Assembly: GCA_948146395.1 (NCBI GenBank)
Contig: OX411556.1
Span: forward strand, 33,261,056 to 33,325,055
DNA from: Fragum whitleyi
Taxonomy: Eukaryota; Mollusca; Bivalvia; Cardiida; Cardiidae
Length of the DNA stretch: 64,000 nt
Direction: 5' to 3'
Of this stretch, positions 12,890 through 24,730 are shown in pieces. The position numbers and the translations under genes were made by a program. A model generated the notes under the pieces. It was not told the origin of the DNA. It saw only the letters and a list, made by a program, of their open reading frames with translations, and did no database searches. Each line of letters starts with the position of its first letter. The first letter of the stretch is position 1.

Positions 12890-13680
12890 AATTATCTGGG
12901 AAGCATAAAGTCGCCGGATTGTGCGCGCGTCCGTCAGGCCGTCTGTCCGTCCGTCCGGCCGGCCTTCTGTCTGTCCGTCCAACGTCATATGTCAGAAACT
13001 CCTGGGCCTAATTGGATGAAACTTCATATATAATATTCCTAGGAAACTTCCAAGACAACTTTTTTGAAATTTTCACAAATCAAGGCTGTGCCTTGGTAAA
13101 AGGGGCCTTAATGAAAAATAAGTTTTTTGCCAATTTCTCCTAATCTTATCGTATGAATTTCATGAAATTTCATATTTGACTAGTTTATCAGATCCTAATG
13201 ACCTTAAACGTTTTGTCATCAAATTATTATGTGCCCAAAAGATCTCGAAAGACGATCGGCAAGAATTAACAAAATGTGATTTTTCTTTATGCGTATTAAC
13301 CGAAGTACCACCAGGGGCCGAATTATCTAGAAATTACCCAAAATTACTACACTTACGTCCGAGGTACTTTTCATGTTACGGAAAAGTCCGAGCGATGTTC
13401 CGAATGGGGAAAAAGGGGCCTTAATGATACGTAACTTTACGCAAGCTCTCTTTTTGTACTGCAAAAATTATATTGGCCATTACTTTTGATTGGATTCAGA
13501 TATAGTCTTCATATTTCACATGTGCATTGCTTGTGACAAACCCTTTTTGTTGGTACTACGTTCAAGGTGATCAGTCAAGGTGAAGGTCATGTGTTAAGGT
13601 CAGAATCTATAAAATAAAAACTTTACAATTGAACAGAATTTTGCATTGGTAGGTCATAAAGCCTTCATATTTCAAATTTA
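12890..13680 (+). repeat. Interspersed repeat with CCGTC-rich start
   Basis: A short GC-rich patch (gtccgtccgtccggccggcc) is followed by gcctaattggatgaaactt, aaaggggccttaatga (twice, 13099 and 13415) and gttcaaggtgatcagtcaagg. It resembles common mollusc repeats; a similar GGTCAAGGTCA patch is at 23378-23410. Confidence 0.5.
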
Positions 13681-13690
13681 TTTTTTTTGC

Positions 13691-13812
13691 GTTTTGAATG
13701 AAGTTATTAATCATGTCATTTAAGTGATTTTGGAGCGTTTTTGAATGGTTTGAGTGAGTGCTTGGAATAAACGAATGGAGCGCTGAGTGGGTGATTTGGA
13801 ATAGTTTTGATG
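13691..13812 (+). mobile_element. MITE-A right-half fragment
   Basis: Only the part with ttggagcgtttttgaatggt and gcgctgagtgg is kept. It is cut off by the left end of the transposon at 13818, which therefore looks like the later insertion. Confidence 0.65.
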
Positions 13813-13817
13813 GTATA

Positions 13818-14993
13818 TATACTTAACAAAAAAAGAAACTTTACATACTTGTTGGTCTGTTTTGAATGACTTACAGTGGCTATAGGCCAATTTTATTTAC
13901 ATGTGTTAGTTGGACTAGCTACAGAGACTACACAGAAGCAGGAATTTGCGCGATTGAAGCGAGTCCAAGCTAATGCGTCTGTAACTTCCGGTTTGGGTCA
14001 CATACTCGTGTTGAGCTACCCATAGTTCATTTTGAGTGGTTTTTATTACACAATCACACTCATTCCTTAGCATCGGCACGAAAAAACAAAATTGTTTGTA
14101 CATTTTTATTCAAACGGGTATGTAACAACAATCGAATAAAGGCAGGAATCAGACTACAGGTATACATAGAGCTTGAATGTCTGTTTATAACGTCACTCTT
14201 AAGTTTGGCTACTCGGGACAGGCAATTCACATTTTAACATCTCGGTTTAGAACTGCCGTGCCCGGTTAGGACAATCGGTTACGCGTCTGGTTTTCATTCA
14301 TCGGGTCGTGGGTTCGACCTCTGGCTCGGCCGTCTTTCATCCCATATTTGACAAAAAGCATTGTGATAAGTGTCATTTATCTCCCACTCAATTGGCAAGT
14401 GATACGCCTAGGACAGATGGCAACTGGTGCCTCAGATGAAAGCTCTAGCTGTACTGTGAGAAACGACAAGAAACTATGGATAGGTGCACCAGCGGTCGAA
14501 TTTTAAATGTAAAACTATCGAAAGTGACCTTTAAACCCATATTAATTAACAAAAAACAGTTACAACCACATGATATGTCGGCCGAGTTGAGATAGGCCAC
14601 TTTTGACGTCATGTAGAGGCCCTGTTACCATTGCATTTTTTCAATTCATTTCATTAAAGGAAGGATAACTGCAAGACAAGTATGCGTATTTAGCTCAGAC
14701 GTTGGTTTATCATGATATTGGAACGACTCTAATCATGAAAACGTCAAGGACCTATACTCAAAACATCACCGACAATCTTGGTTTCATTTCTGTGATTTTT
14801 GAAATCGACCCCTTTGTCCTTTAACCATCAATTAAAACCTCATTCAACAAACATCCGGTACTGACCCTTCCATAAACCGACGGATATTGCCTTCAAGTTT
14901 CATGTAATAGTAACATCTGTGTTGTTTATGGTTTCATAGGGATAATACAGCCCTCAGTAAGTCATGTAAAGTTTCTTTTTTTTGCTAAGTATA
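13818..14993. mobile_element. 1.2-kb DNA transposon remnant with AACTTTAC-type TIRs
   Basis: The left end TATACTTAACAAAAAAAG and the inverted right end (ctaagtata at 14985-14993) frame the region; the TIRs of about 30 bases continue as AAACTTTACAT. A SINE has inserted inside (14252-14500). A 62-codon minus frame (13915-14103) has no recognised motif. Confidence 0.6.
14252..14500 (+). mobile_element. tRNA-derived SINE, family 2
   Basis: The first ~75 bases resemble a tRNA: gcccggttaggacaatcggt as an A-box region and gggttcgacc as the B box of a polymerase III promoter. A body follows (cccactcaattggcaagtg ... gagaaacgacaagaaactat). The body is shared with a shorter fragment near 16780-16900. 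No tail or target duplication could be fixed. Confidence 0.65.
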
Positions 14994-15130
14994 TTTAACA
15001 TGTGTTGCGTTAAATGAAAGTATATTTTTTATTTTGGCAGTCAGATAGTTAGATAGTCAGATATTCAAAAGTTTATTATCCCACATAAGGAATTCCCTTG
15101 TATTTCCATCTAAATAAAGTTTTCGAGTGA

Positions 15131-15350
15131 TCACTTTCTTTCTCCAGACAAACACGACTAATTGTATCGACTTCTTTGTTTCGTCACGTCAACGCGTCAA
15201 GTTGTTGATATTTTGTCTATGTAACAACCTCTATTGAATGCTTGTGGCAGTTTTGTAGACGGAATTATTGAACTGTCCTAGCCGAATTACCACGATTAAC
15301 CAGAAATTGAAATACACAACTCGTTCACTCACTTGTTCTCTACCCATTTT
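15131..15350 (-). repeat. Old repeat, inverted partner at 19365-19585
   Basis: Shared blocks on opposite strands include ccagacaaacacgac, attgtatcgact and gttgatattttgtctatgtaac. Function unknown; probably the end of an old transposon. Confidence 0.7.
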
Positions 15351-15712
15351 TTTGTCATTGAAAAAATTATGTAATTTAAACATTGAAAGATAATAGAAAA
15401 TGTATGCTTAACGCGTATTTTAAGTGAATTTTGAAAGGCTTTAAAGTTTTTTTTATAACGTAAGAGAACAACAATAACAACAACAACAAAATAAAATAAA
15501 ATAAAAAGAAAAAAAAAAATAATAAGATCACCGCTGCATGTGCTGTTTTGAAAAATTAAGCCTTTGTGCGTTTGACGTTTTCATTGAACTTGATATACTT
15601 GAAGCAATCTGAAGATGAGTGAATGTACGTCACGTTTTGGTTTCTGAAAAGAAGATGTCGAATTAGGACATGCTATGTTTGATTACCCAATGACGATGAG
15701 TGTACCAATTAA

Positions 15713-15977
15713 TATGTGACCCGTCACGCAAAAAGGGACCATTTCGGAACTCTTTACAATGAATAATTGAAAAAGAGATTGGGTAAAGCATTGGTCAACC
15801 AGAGGTCGCATTTCAAAAATTCTTTTACTGGAAGGTAAAATGAACATTCAAGATTCAGAAAATAAGCAGATTGCGAAAAGTTTCGAGACTAGTCAGTCTG
15901 TGCAAACCGCGCAGTCTGACTAGGGTCGACACTTTTCGCACTACCCTGATGATCCCTTTTCGCGTGACGGGTCACAT
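15713..15977. mobile_element. Foldback element B, reference copy
   Basis: 265 bases with inverted ends atgtgacccgtcacgcaaaa and ttttcgcgtgacgggtcacat (about 28 bases). A second palindrome inside (gactagtcagtctgtgcaaa ... gcgcagtctgactag) makes the centre fold too. Confidence 0.85.
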
Positions 15978-16475
15978 ATGTTGTTGGCTTCTTTAATGTA
16001 TTTAGACGAGGGGTTTGTTCAACCAAATTCATTGTACTCCGTTTGCGATAAGTAACCATTCTGTGAACTCCTTTAAACGCCTTCTAAATAAAATAAAGTG
16101 GTTTCGCATTACCTCGTTCAATTCCGTTCACTGAGTGACATAAGTGCGTTCTATGATATTGTTCAACTCAGTAGAAATCTAGTTGCTAATTCTTTCGCGA
16201 GGTGGACGGTTTTCTATTAAATTCTTTGCCTTCTGCTTCATAAAAGTTTCAGAAGTAGACAAAAGGGATCAACAAGAAAAACTCACAAAATCGTGATAAC
16301 ATTTTTCTCTTCATTTTTATCGCTTTGTGATCAGGTGAAACATAATTAAATTTGACATAAAGCTGCAATGAACACAGAAAGTAACTGCAATTAAACTGCA
16401 ATAAGGTTTAAACAATTGGAAAATATCACGGATCAAAACATTCATTTATTCCTTAATTATAACTTAGTACACATA

Positions 16476-16771
16476 CACTTAACAACATCGTGGAATTCAC
16501 AAGATAAATAATTTTGGAATAAATTAGGAATGAAATTGAACCAGTGTGTGGAGCGAGTTTTGAATGAAATTTAAGGGCTGAAATACATTACAAATACAAA
16601 TTGAACGAAATTATCGATATCTGTTTCATCTCTTTTATTGAAGATGAAGAAAATTCTAAAAGAAGCTTTCTAGGTCATCACGTCACAAATAAGTTCAATA
16701 AATCGTGGTTCTCCTTTAGATATTTTCATTTTGAATGTAGCTGTTGAACTTGCCTTTTAAATTACTTTTGT
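16476..16771 (+). mobile_element. MITE-A copy lacking right end
   Basis: Left end ttaacaacatcgtggaattc. The internal hairpin is badly decayed and the right end is missing. Confidence 0.6.
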
Positions 16772-16779
16772 GGCGCATG

Positions 16780-16900
16780 ATAAGTAGTACACCAAAGGGG
16801 GGCGGGAAGCAGCCGATCGCTCGGAAGAAATGATGTTGTACTTGTGTGAGAAACAATAGGAAACCTCCATAGGTAGGTGTATCAGACGCCGCGATATAAC
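16780..16900 (+). mobile_element. SINE family 2 body fragment
   Basis: The stretch gtactTGTGTGAGAAACAATAGGAAAC with ataggtaggtgtatcag matches the 3' body of the SINE at 14252-14500, without the tRNA-like head. Divergence is high. Confidence 0.45.
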
Positions 16901-17108
16901 CAAAATGCTAAAATCGACGTTAATCATAATTCAGTGTATATAATATTCTACAGCTGGGTTAAATGGGACAGAATACTATGTGAATAACAATTCTTGAATC
17001 GACATCTTCTGCTTGATGCTATTCAGAAAAACAAAACGTGACGTACATTCACCCGTCTTAAGTTTTCTTCAAGTATATGTGTCAAGTGCACAAAGGCTTA
17101 ATTATCCA

Positions 17109-18523
17109 AAGGAAGCACATGAAGACGGAGCCCGAAAAGTCCTTCTTCATCTTCTTATTTTATGAATTTACTTTATGGTAATTCAATTACACTACGCTAG
17201 CGTTCCCTCGAGAGGGCGAAAACTCGAATTCATGCTAAGGCTCGAGCTCGCTTTCCGGGCCAGACACGTCTTCTTCTATTTTCTTGTTTGTTATTACTGC
17301 ATTAACTCGAACGCGCTAACTGCAATCTCAGTCCCGTGGTCAAATTTTACTGCATTTTGCACCTTTTTTATATCTACATGTATTGTTTTGCATCGAAATT
17401 AGCTTACAGTGCAAACTTGTTTTTTTTCACGCATCGTAAAGAATGTTTTCAGGCCTTTTCGTAGGGTTTCGAAAAGTCAGGCAACTTGATCTCACACCTT
17501 TTTGTATGCCATATTTTTTCAATGTTAATAACACATTGAAAGGAATTTAATGATCAGAAATTGATTTATTGACTTTGAAACAATTTATAAAACAAATAAG
17601 CATGTTTGTCGAATTCGTGCTCACCATCATTTTGAAAGTCTCTCGAAAAATGTACTCGTGAGTTATTATTTTCCCTTGCTAACTGGTGAAGGACATTCGT
17701 AGTCATACGCCTAAAATTATGTCGATGAGAGAGTATGATTTTTCGTTGAAGTATTAAGCATTATCATAATCGCTTTCCTATACGACAAAATATTCAAGAA
17801 TGCTCGATTCTCAATACCGAAAGATATTGACGCCTGACCAACGAAACCTAACTTCACAATTTTTCTGTTGTAGTCTCTATGTTTCGGTCGCCCATCGACG
17901 GTGATCGACACAAAAAATAGTTTGAAAGAAAACTGTGCTGATTTTTTATTTGCTTGCTTTTTCTAAAAATTTGTAATCTGTTGAACATATTTTTTTGATA
18001 AATTGTAAGTTTAATTTAGAAGCCATCGTACCTTGTGACATTTGTTTTACATATATATCGATATTTGTTAACCTATGTAAACCTAATGCAGTTAACCTAT
18101 GTGTGTTTTGTACTATGGTATGTGATATGCAGCTAGAAACACAGTAAGTGTTTAGAGCTTTTTTTGGAAATAAATGGTAAATAAATGGTAAATGATTAAT
18201 AAAAAGTCTATGTACTGCATATTTTGATGGCAAATTATGCAAAATTTTGTTTAAAATACAGTAACATGTTTTTATACAGGAAGAATTTGCTTACTGGCGT
18301 TAACTCGAATCAAGCGATGACTCGAGAAATCTGGTCAGTCCCGTGTGTATTCGAGCTATCACGAGACAACTGTAGTATATAAATTACGTTTCAAGCAAAC
18401 TTTATCTTTTTCCCGCGGCTTATACGCCGATGAAGCCCATCTGGTGATTTTTTATTTCCTAAATAGTGAAAAAGACGGCTTCGGGATATACGCTGTTGTG
18501 GCTTATTGATCGGAAAATACGGT
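17109..18523. other. No gene seen
   Basis: A patch gctcgaattcatgctaaggctcgagctcg (17200-17250) is GC-richer. Frames at 17175 (plus) and 17946 (minus, 98 codons) have no known motif. Confidence 0.55.
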
Positions 18524-19328
18524 GATCACATCGTGAAAACGACACTCATCTCGATCAAAATCATTCAAAATCACGTACTTAACGAAATTGTTCAAAGAAG
18601 GTCCATAATCGTTCGCAAGGATCAACATTTCTTTGAAATCGTTGAAAAATTTTCATGATTTTATTGGCTAATATTGATTTTAAGCGTCTGATTTTTCCGT
18701 GAAGACACACAGTCAGAAAAGTTCTCATGTTTCATTAAAGGGAGGTAAAAAAATATCGCTCATTTCGTCCATTTCGTCATTTCGAAATTATCGATCATGT
18801 TTCACCTCCCTTGATAATTATTCAAAACGTGCTCATTTAATTTCATTCCTGAAAAATCAACTTTTTTAATTTTACGTTCTTGGTACAGTTAACAACATCG
18901 TGAAATTGACAGGGTGAATGATTTTGAATGTTTCTTGAGTGAATTTGAATGAGTGTGTGGAGAGAGTTTTGAGTGAAATTAAAGGGAAGTAATCCAATGT
19001 AGCTAATTTGTTTAGGACGAACGAAATAAGCGACATTGATGACCTCCCTTTAATAAAAATTGGATACAAAATCTCTAGATAGCTCTCTATTTCTTCGAGA
19101 ACCTACTACACGTCAATAATATCAATTATTTAAGTGAAATTGCGATTTTTTTCTAGCTATTTTTATGTTGAATGTAGTTAAATGTATTATCTTTTCTTTT
19201 TTGTGATTTTTGGAGTGTTTTTGAATGATTTGAGTGAGTGCTAGGAATGAATTAATGTAGCGCTGAGCGATTGATTTAGAGTGGGTTCGATCGAGATGAA
19301 TGTCAATTTCACGATGTTTTTATCTGTA
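18524..19328. mobile_element. Two MITE-A copies in opposite directions
   Basis: The first copy (18524-18880, inverse) is diverged at its right end. The second (18885-19328, forward) starts acagttaacaacatcgtg and ends cacgatgtttttatctgta. They are four bases apart. Confidence 0.8.
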
Positions 19329-19364
19329 ACTGTACCAGATAAAACACACGCAACTACGGCTAGA

Positions 19365-19585
19365 GAACAAGTAAGTAAACGAGTTGTCTATTTCAATTTC
19401 TCATTAATTGAATTAGTTCGGTTAGCAATATTTAACAATTCCGTCTACAGAAATGCCAGAAGCATTCAATAGAGGTCGTTACATAGACAAAATATCAACA
19501 ACTTGACACATTGACGTAACGAAACAATGGAGTCGATACAATTTGTCGTGTTTGTCTAGAGAAAGAATGTGATCATTTGTACCTT
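19365..19585 (+). repeat. Old repeat, inverted partner of 15131-15350
   Basis: Contains gttacatagacaaaatatcaac, starting 37 bases after a MITE-A copy. About 80 % alike by eye. Confidence 0.7.
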
Positions 19586-20058
19586 ATCAAGATGAAGAGG
19601 CGTTCGTGAAAAGTTGAAAAAACTAAATCCCGCTTTTCAAGCGCACATGGATGCAAGCACGGAACATTTTTGAATGTTTACTTACGTAACATGAAAGTCA
19701 TCCCTGAGTGACGGAGGGCATGGTTCTTTATTCAATGAATGTTAAAGTCATGTTTTTTCTTCACCGTACTCATGCGAGTCACACGACCACAGATAAACTA
19801 TTTTCGAAAAGTTCACCAAGGTAGCTTCGACCAATCCTTGCTTTCAGTGGCTTGTGTTGATTTTTGGGAGACCTTCCTACGTCCACCAGTGTAAGTACGT
19901 GAAGACAATCCTATCAGCTTTAAAAGCTTTTCAAAAAAGAGTATCAACCTGGGTTCAATTTTCTTTTTTACAAGACTTACCATCGACCGACAACTATGCA
20001 TTTCGAAAATGGCGTTGTACAAGGATTCTATACGTTATTTAAAGACAAGGCAGTGATT

Positions 20059-20092
20059 CGCCTATCGGGTTATCCCGTGATGTTCGGGAGAT
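20059..20092. promoter_or_regulatory. Cluster of CCCG/CGGG half-sites
   Basis: cctatcgggttatcccgtga and gttcgggag resemble the palindromes at 20801-20849. Binding protein unknown. Confidence 0.3.
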
Positions 20093-20466
20093 AAAAACTA
20101 GGTGACCGAACTGGTATCCCGCTGTCTAAGAGACAACAGCAATCTACATGTAATTTGGTAATGTAATCTGCGAGGAAACTGAGACAAATAGAAGCACACA
20201 TCTGACACATCTGCATTACCGTGCCACATGCCCTTGTTCTTTCGTCGTCTATGAATTAAAAACCAGGGAGAGGATAAAAATCCCTCTTAATAATATTTGT
20301 TTGAACACAATAAGGAAATCGATCTTTGAGTGAAAGCTTCGTTTACCCATTAATGATTTATGATAATTTTAAATCCAAGCTTCGTTAAAAAAATATGAGA
20401 AATGATAATGTCAATGTATTAATGCCATATTCCATTCGTGTTGTGAACTGTAAACATAGGCTTACA

Positions 20467-20475
20467 CCCCCCCCC

Positions 20476-20523
<48 letters not shown>
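20467..20523. repeat. C10-A33-(CA)n compound tract
   Basis: Ten C, then 33 A, then about seven CA units. It could be the remnant of an A-tailed retroposon. Confidence 0.9.
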
Positions 20524-20800
20524 TACAAACACAATGTGGATAATCATTATTACAAAAAGGAACTGTCAAAATAATCGCAATTAGAGTTATGAAGAAGAAA
20601 TTGAACGTTCGTTCATCTAAAACCCCTTCTGCCCACTTCAATACAAATTTTAAACGTCTTGTTGCATGAATATAGACCAAACTATTTTCAAATTTCAAAT
20701 CAATGATGGTTGGTCCGTTATAAAAGATGTCCAGAAACTATGTGGCTTCAAAGCTTTCTTCCATTGTCGGAAGCTGTGTATTTACTTTGGATTTCATATT

Positions 20801-20849
20801 GCCCGATCGGGCAACGATTTCCCGATAGGGAAATATATCCCGAACGGGT
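20801..20849. promoter_or_regulatory. Three short CCCG-N-CGGG palindromes in a row
   Basis: GCCCGATCGGGC (20801), TTTCCCGATAGGGAAA (20818) and TCCCGAACGGGT (20838) have centres about 18-19 bases apart, in AT-rich DNA. This may be an operator-like cluster or part of a repeat. No adjacent gene was found. Confidence 0.35.
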
Positions 20850-20876
20850 AAGCTCACCAACCTATTGAATGGTTGG

Positions 20877-21042
20877 ATGTTTTTAAATTAAGTCGTATGA
20901 CGTTGAATAAATACATATTTTGAGTTCGGTGCATTTTGATTGAATATTAAGAATATTTTGAATGCTAAAAATGGAATGTTGAGTGTGGGATTCAGGAGGG
21001 TTTTAATCGAGATCAATGTCTATTTCAAATAGTACTTACTGT
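20877..21042 (+). mobile_element. MITE-A right-half fragment
   Basis: Recognised from ttttaatcgagatcaatgtc and the end acttactgt; heavily mutated. Confidence 0.5.
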
Positions 21043-21059
21043 GTTTTATATAGAATCAG

Positions 21060-21870
21060 TATATTTAGCTTACCTGAGCACAACGTGCTCAAGGGGAGCT
21101 TTTAGGACCACCCTAAGTCCGTCGCCCGTCTTGCGTTCTGTGTCGTCAAGTCTCTGAAAACTTCTTTCCCCTCCTGAACCGCTGGGAAATGAACAATGAA
21201 ATTTCCCAGTATGTTCCTTGGGTGACCCTCTTCAAAAATCGTTCGAGAAATTATGATTGGCATTTTTTTCACTATGAAATCTTTGAACGACATCTCCTCC
21301 TAAACACTCGGCTGATTTCAATGAAACTTTGCCGAATGTTTCCTTGGTGACGATTTCCAAAATTGCTCGCGACATTCTGATTGGCCCATAAATAAGGGCG
21401 TGTCAGGCCAGGTCATTTTTAAACTTTGAAATCTTTGAATGACATCTCCAACAAAATAACTCGATTGATTTTAATGATTTTTTTTTTCAGAATAATCCTT
21501 TGGTGACCCTTTTCCACAATTGTTAACGAAGTTTGGCCCATAAATATAGGTGTGGTAGGTGTTGGCATTTTTTCACTGTGAAATCTTTGGATTAAATCTC
21601 CATGAGCCACTTAGTTGATGTAATTGAAATTTTATCGGAATGTGCCTTACGTGACCTTCTTCCAAAGTTGTTTGCGACATTATATAGGCCCACCAATAAG
21701 GGCTTGGCAGGGTATGGCATCTTTTGACTATGAAATCGTCAACCGACATCCTTTTCTAAACCATTGGGTTGATTTAAATTGAGCTTTTCCAGAATGTTCC
21801 ATTAGTGACCCTTAACTAAAGTTGTTTTACCAATAAATATTGTGTTTTTATTTCATTTTGAATTCTATAA
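21060..21870 (-). repeat. Degenerate ~125-bp repeat array, minus orientation
   Basis: About six units, each holding a version of atctttgaatgacatctcc, gaccc-ttccaaa-ttgtt and ttggcccataaataagggcg. The same unit in the other direction makes up 41140-41940. Probably part of a widespread interspersed repeat. Confidence 0.7.
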
Positions 21871-22440
21871 CATCTGCTCCTCAATCACGTCCACCGGAAC
21901 CAGCACAATAAAATTCAGGTGAGCGATTTAGGGCCATTTTGGTCCTATTGTTTCAAATCTTAAATTTTCAGTTCCTCTAAATTCTTTCGACAGATACTCC
22001 AAAGGTGTTTTTAGTCCTTCATTAGAAAACATTAAAATGATAATAATAATAATAATAATGAAAAACCCAAAAACAAAAAGTGCTTTGACTTTTAAACAAA
22101 CACAACGAAGAACCTATTGAGTTCAACCTGCACAAGCATTCATATTTTCATGCCTTCTATCGAATCATAGAATGAATCATTAATTTAAGAGACGGACAAA
22201 AAACTTGAATCATTAAATTAAGAGAGAGAAAAATCCTCAGTGGCCGTCGTATTAGCTCTCTTATTAAACCCAAGGCGAAGACTCCTCTTTCACGTTTTAC
22301 CTGTCAATCTAATTATCAGCCACTCAAGGATTTTTATGACGTAAATGAGATTGAAGTCTGATAGAAGAAATCTGAATCGCTCGGGAAAATAATTGCTTTA
22401 ATGAAATAAAATTTCCCCCCAAAAATGCATACAAACTTGC

Positions 22441-22860
22441 ATGAAGCGAGCAATGTGTTATTATTTAAGTTGTGATTTTATCTCGTTACTCATATTTTGC
22501 TGTTTGAAAAACTACTCATCCACAGGGCCAATATTATACCAATCATTATCAAAACAATTCTATTCAAGCAAATATAGAACAACTATTCTCAGAAACATAA
22601 CATATTTATAGAAATATGGACACAGAAGAATTACATCAGTGAAATTAGCAACGTTCGTAAAATGACGAACTTTGCCCTTTTCAGTGCTGTATTTCTGGTT
22701 GATGAAATTTGCTGGTCCTGTTAATTAGTAGGATTTCTGACAGATGATGTGAATAATACACCCACAAAAGTGAGTCAAAAGTTATGTATTTCTTGATAAA
22801 ATCCCAGGTTACGCATTTAAATAATAATGCATTAATCACTTGATTAAATGCGAAAACGAA
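22441..22860. repeat. Block related to introns beside the GPCR last exons
   Basis: Carries ttactcatattttgctgtttg and gctggtcctgttaattag, matching 37880-38360 (ttactcatattttcctgtta, ctccggtcctgttaac). Similar pieces at 32228-32275 and 35283-35340. No exon relic was found next to this copy. Confidence 0.5.
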
Positions 22861-24244
22861 TAAAAATTGAAGACATATTCGCTAAGAACGCTTTTTTTAT
22901 TTTATTTATTAATTTTAGTGGTGTGTATGGTCCATCAAAAGCTACGACCAGTTTAGACACCAAAACAATAAACAAAAGAAAAAAAATACAATTATGTAAT
23001 AATGCTATGGTAATGGTAGATACAGATATTTTTTATTTATATTAATTTAATTCATTACAAACACATAGTTAAATTATATCCAATTTTCACCCAATCCTTT
23101 TTTGCCGAACATCAACAGAGTTAGTTTTTAAACAAACCCGGATGCACTTTTTTCTTCTCCTAAATTTTCATGAAACCTGGTCAGAACATCTTAATTATCC
23201 TTTTGAAATCATGTCCCTCTTGGTATATTGCCTTAGTAAATTTCAGACTTGATGAGGAATCTGGAAAAAGAGGTAAATACGAGTGTAGTGGTCGCTTCAA
23301 ACAAGTTTGACTTTTAATTCAAGCCATCACAGGACGATGAGTCATGTGCAATGTTTTAGTTTGTAGCTCCAAAGTCAAGGTCAAGGTCACTCAATAAGGT
23401 CAAAGTCTACTAGAAAAACGGTAAATCATTTATGTTTCGCAATATTTCGGCTACATATTAATGGATCTAGAGATAACTCGTCACATCTTCATTCAAGTGT
23501 GTACACAGTCATACGTATATTTGTCAAGTGCAATTTATTAGTCTACTTAGGTCACAGTTAGAGATGAAAGGTCAAAATCAGCGGCAACTATTCAATAAGT
23601 CTGAAGAATTTGCGTTCGAAAAATAACACGAAAGCCCAGCGAATCATCACTTTAAGATGGTTGGCCACTACTTGATGATCATCATAAATTAAAATAAATA
23701 TAAGCGGAACAATATCTGGGCTGCAATATGAAGGATGTTTATTTTTACATAACGTCTTAATACGTCTTATAACGCGGGGAACACAAACTTCGCTTAGACG
23801 AACATAAACGAAATTGACGTCACATCCTTTATTAATATTTTCGAAATATTGAAATCAAATTTTGCGTTTGTGTTTAAAAATTCCAGAACAAGCTTTTTGT
23901 TAAATTGTGTATTTCTTCTCCATGAATCGTTTATAAAAACCTTTCGGCGTGAACAAGTAAGCAATAAAACAGTAGCCGGAAGTTCCTGTTGCACAATGAA
24001 CCAAAATCGTAAGGAGCGAATTTCCTCAAAACTTTCTTCGATTTCGAACTTCCTCAAAATTTTCTTCAATTTCCCCCAATTTCCGACATATACGGAATTC
24101 AACAATAAGAAGCCTTTTAAAAAATAGCCCCTTTTCGTATGATTAGGGGAGAATATACGGAAAAAAGATTATGATCAATCAATTTTCGTGTCAAAGGAAA
24201 TAAATTTCCATAAAAGTTTGTCTAGAGATAATTGAATTACCAGG
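22861..24244. other. No gene seen
   Basis: AT-rich; includes a ggtcaaggtcactc patch near 23380. Overlapping frames on both strands at 23794-24127 look like chance. Confidence 0.55.
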
Positions 24245-24390
24245 ACATTTAAACAGCCTCTAATTGATAAGAAATAAGACGTTCTGTAAATTTCTTCTCG
24301 CAAGCAAATATTTGTGGATGCTTGTCTGGTTGAGGCAAAGAAATTAGCTGATAAATGGAAATGCAAATTGCATTGCCCGACAGAAAAAGA
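24245..24390 (-). repeat. Segment homologous to 4474-4620
   Basis: Minus-strand reading QIFACEKKFTERLISYQL matches EIFDHKKKLTKRLICCQL of the partner copy. The upstream 24520-24600 region has a splice-like cagGTAAAA, but no clear exon. Confidence 0.4.
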
Positions 24391-24635
24391 AAAACACAAC
24401 AGAGGTTATGGAGTTCGGTCTGTCTTAGAGGCAGCCTTAGCCATAAACTATGGTTACTGGTAGAAATATTAAGGTTCAATATAACCCTTCGCAACATTAC
24501 ATCAAAATCAAATAGCCACACACACGACAGCGTTGATAAATTTTACCTGTAAACCCAAACGTAAGAGCCACAAAATCGTAAGGATTCGCCAAAGCTAAAA
24601 GATAAAACATCTAATATGTGTTAGATAGGAATTGA

Positions 24636-24700
24636 ACAACAACAGCAACAGAAACAACAAACAACAACAACAACAACAGAAACAACAACAAAGTCGACGT
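24636..24700 (+). repeat. (CAA)n microsatellite
   Basis: Imperfect CAA/CAG trinucleotides directly before the mariner-like element at 24731. The Gln-rich frame is not taken as a gene. Confidence 0.85.
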
Positions 24701-24730
24701 GAACCTTCTGTAAGATTGAATAATTCATTG

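Larger units (their letters stand above)
15543..17108. repeat. Pair of ~105-bp inverted ends around nested repeats
   Basis: 15558-15664 (gcctttgtgcg ... gatgtcgaatt) is the complement of 16993-17100 (gaatcgacatcttct ... cacaaaggct). The 1.57-kb region contains foldback B, a MITE-A copy and a SINE fragment. It could be the shell of a larger dead DNA transposon. Confidence 0.5.

Noticed and set aside
14257..14332. Second possible tRNA gene
   Set aside because: Joined to a repeated SINE body and not able to fold into a clean cloverleaf by eye.
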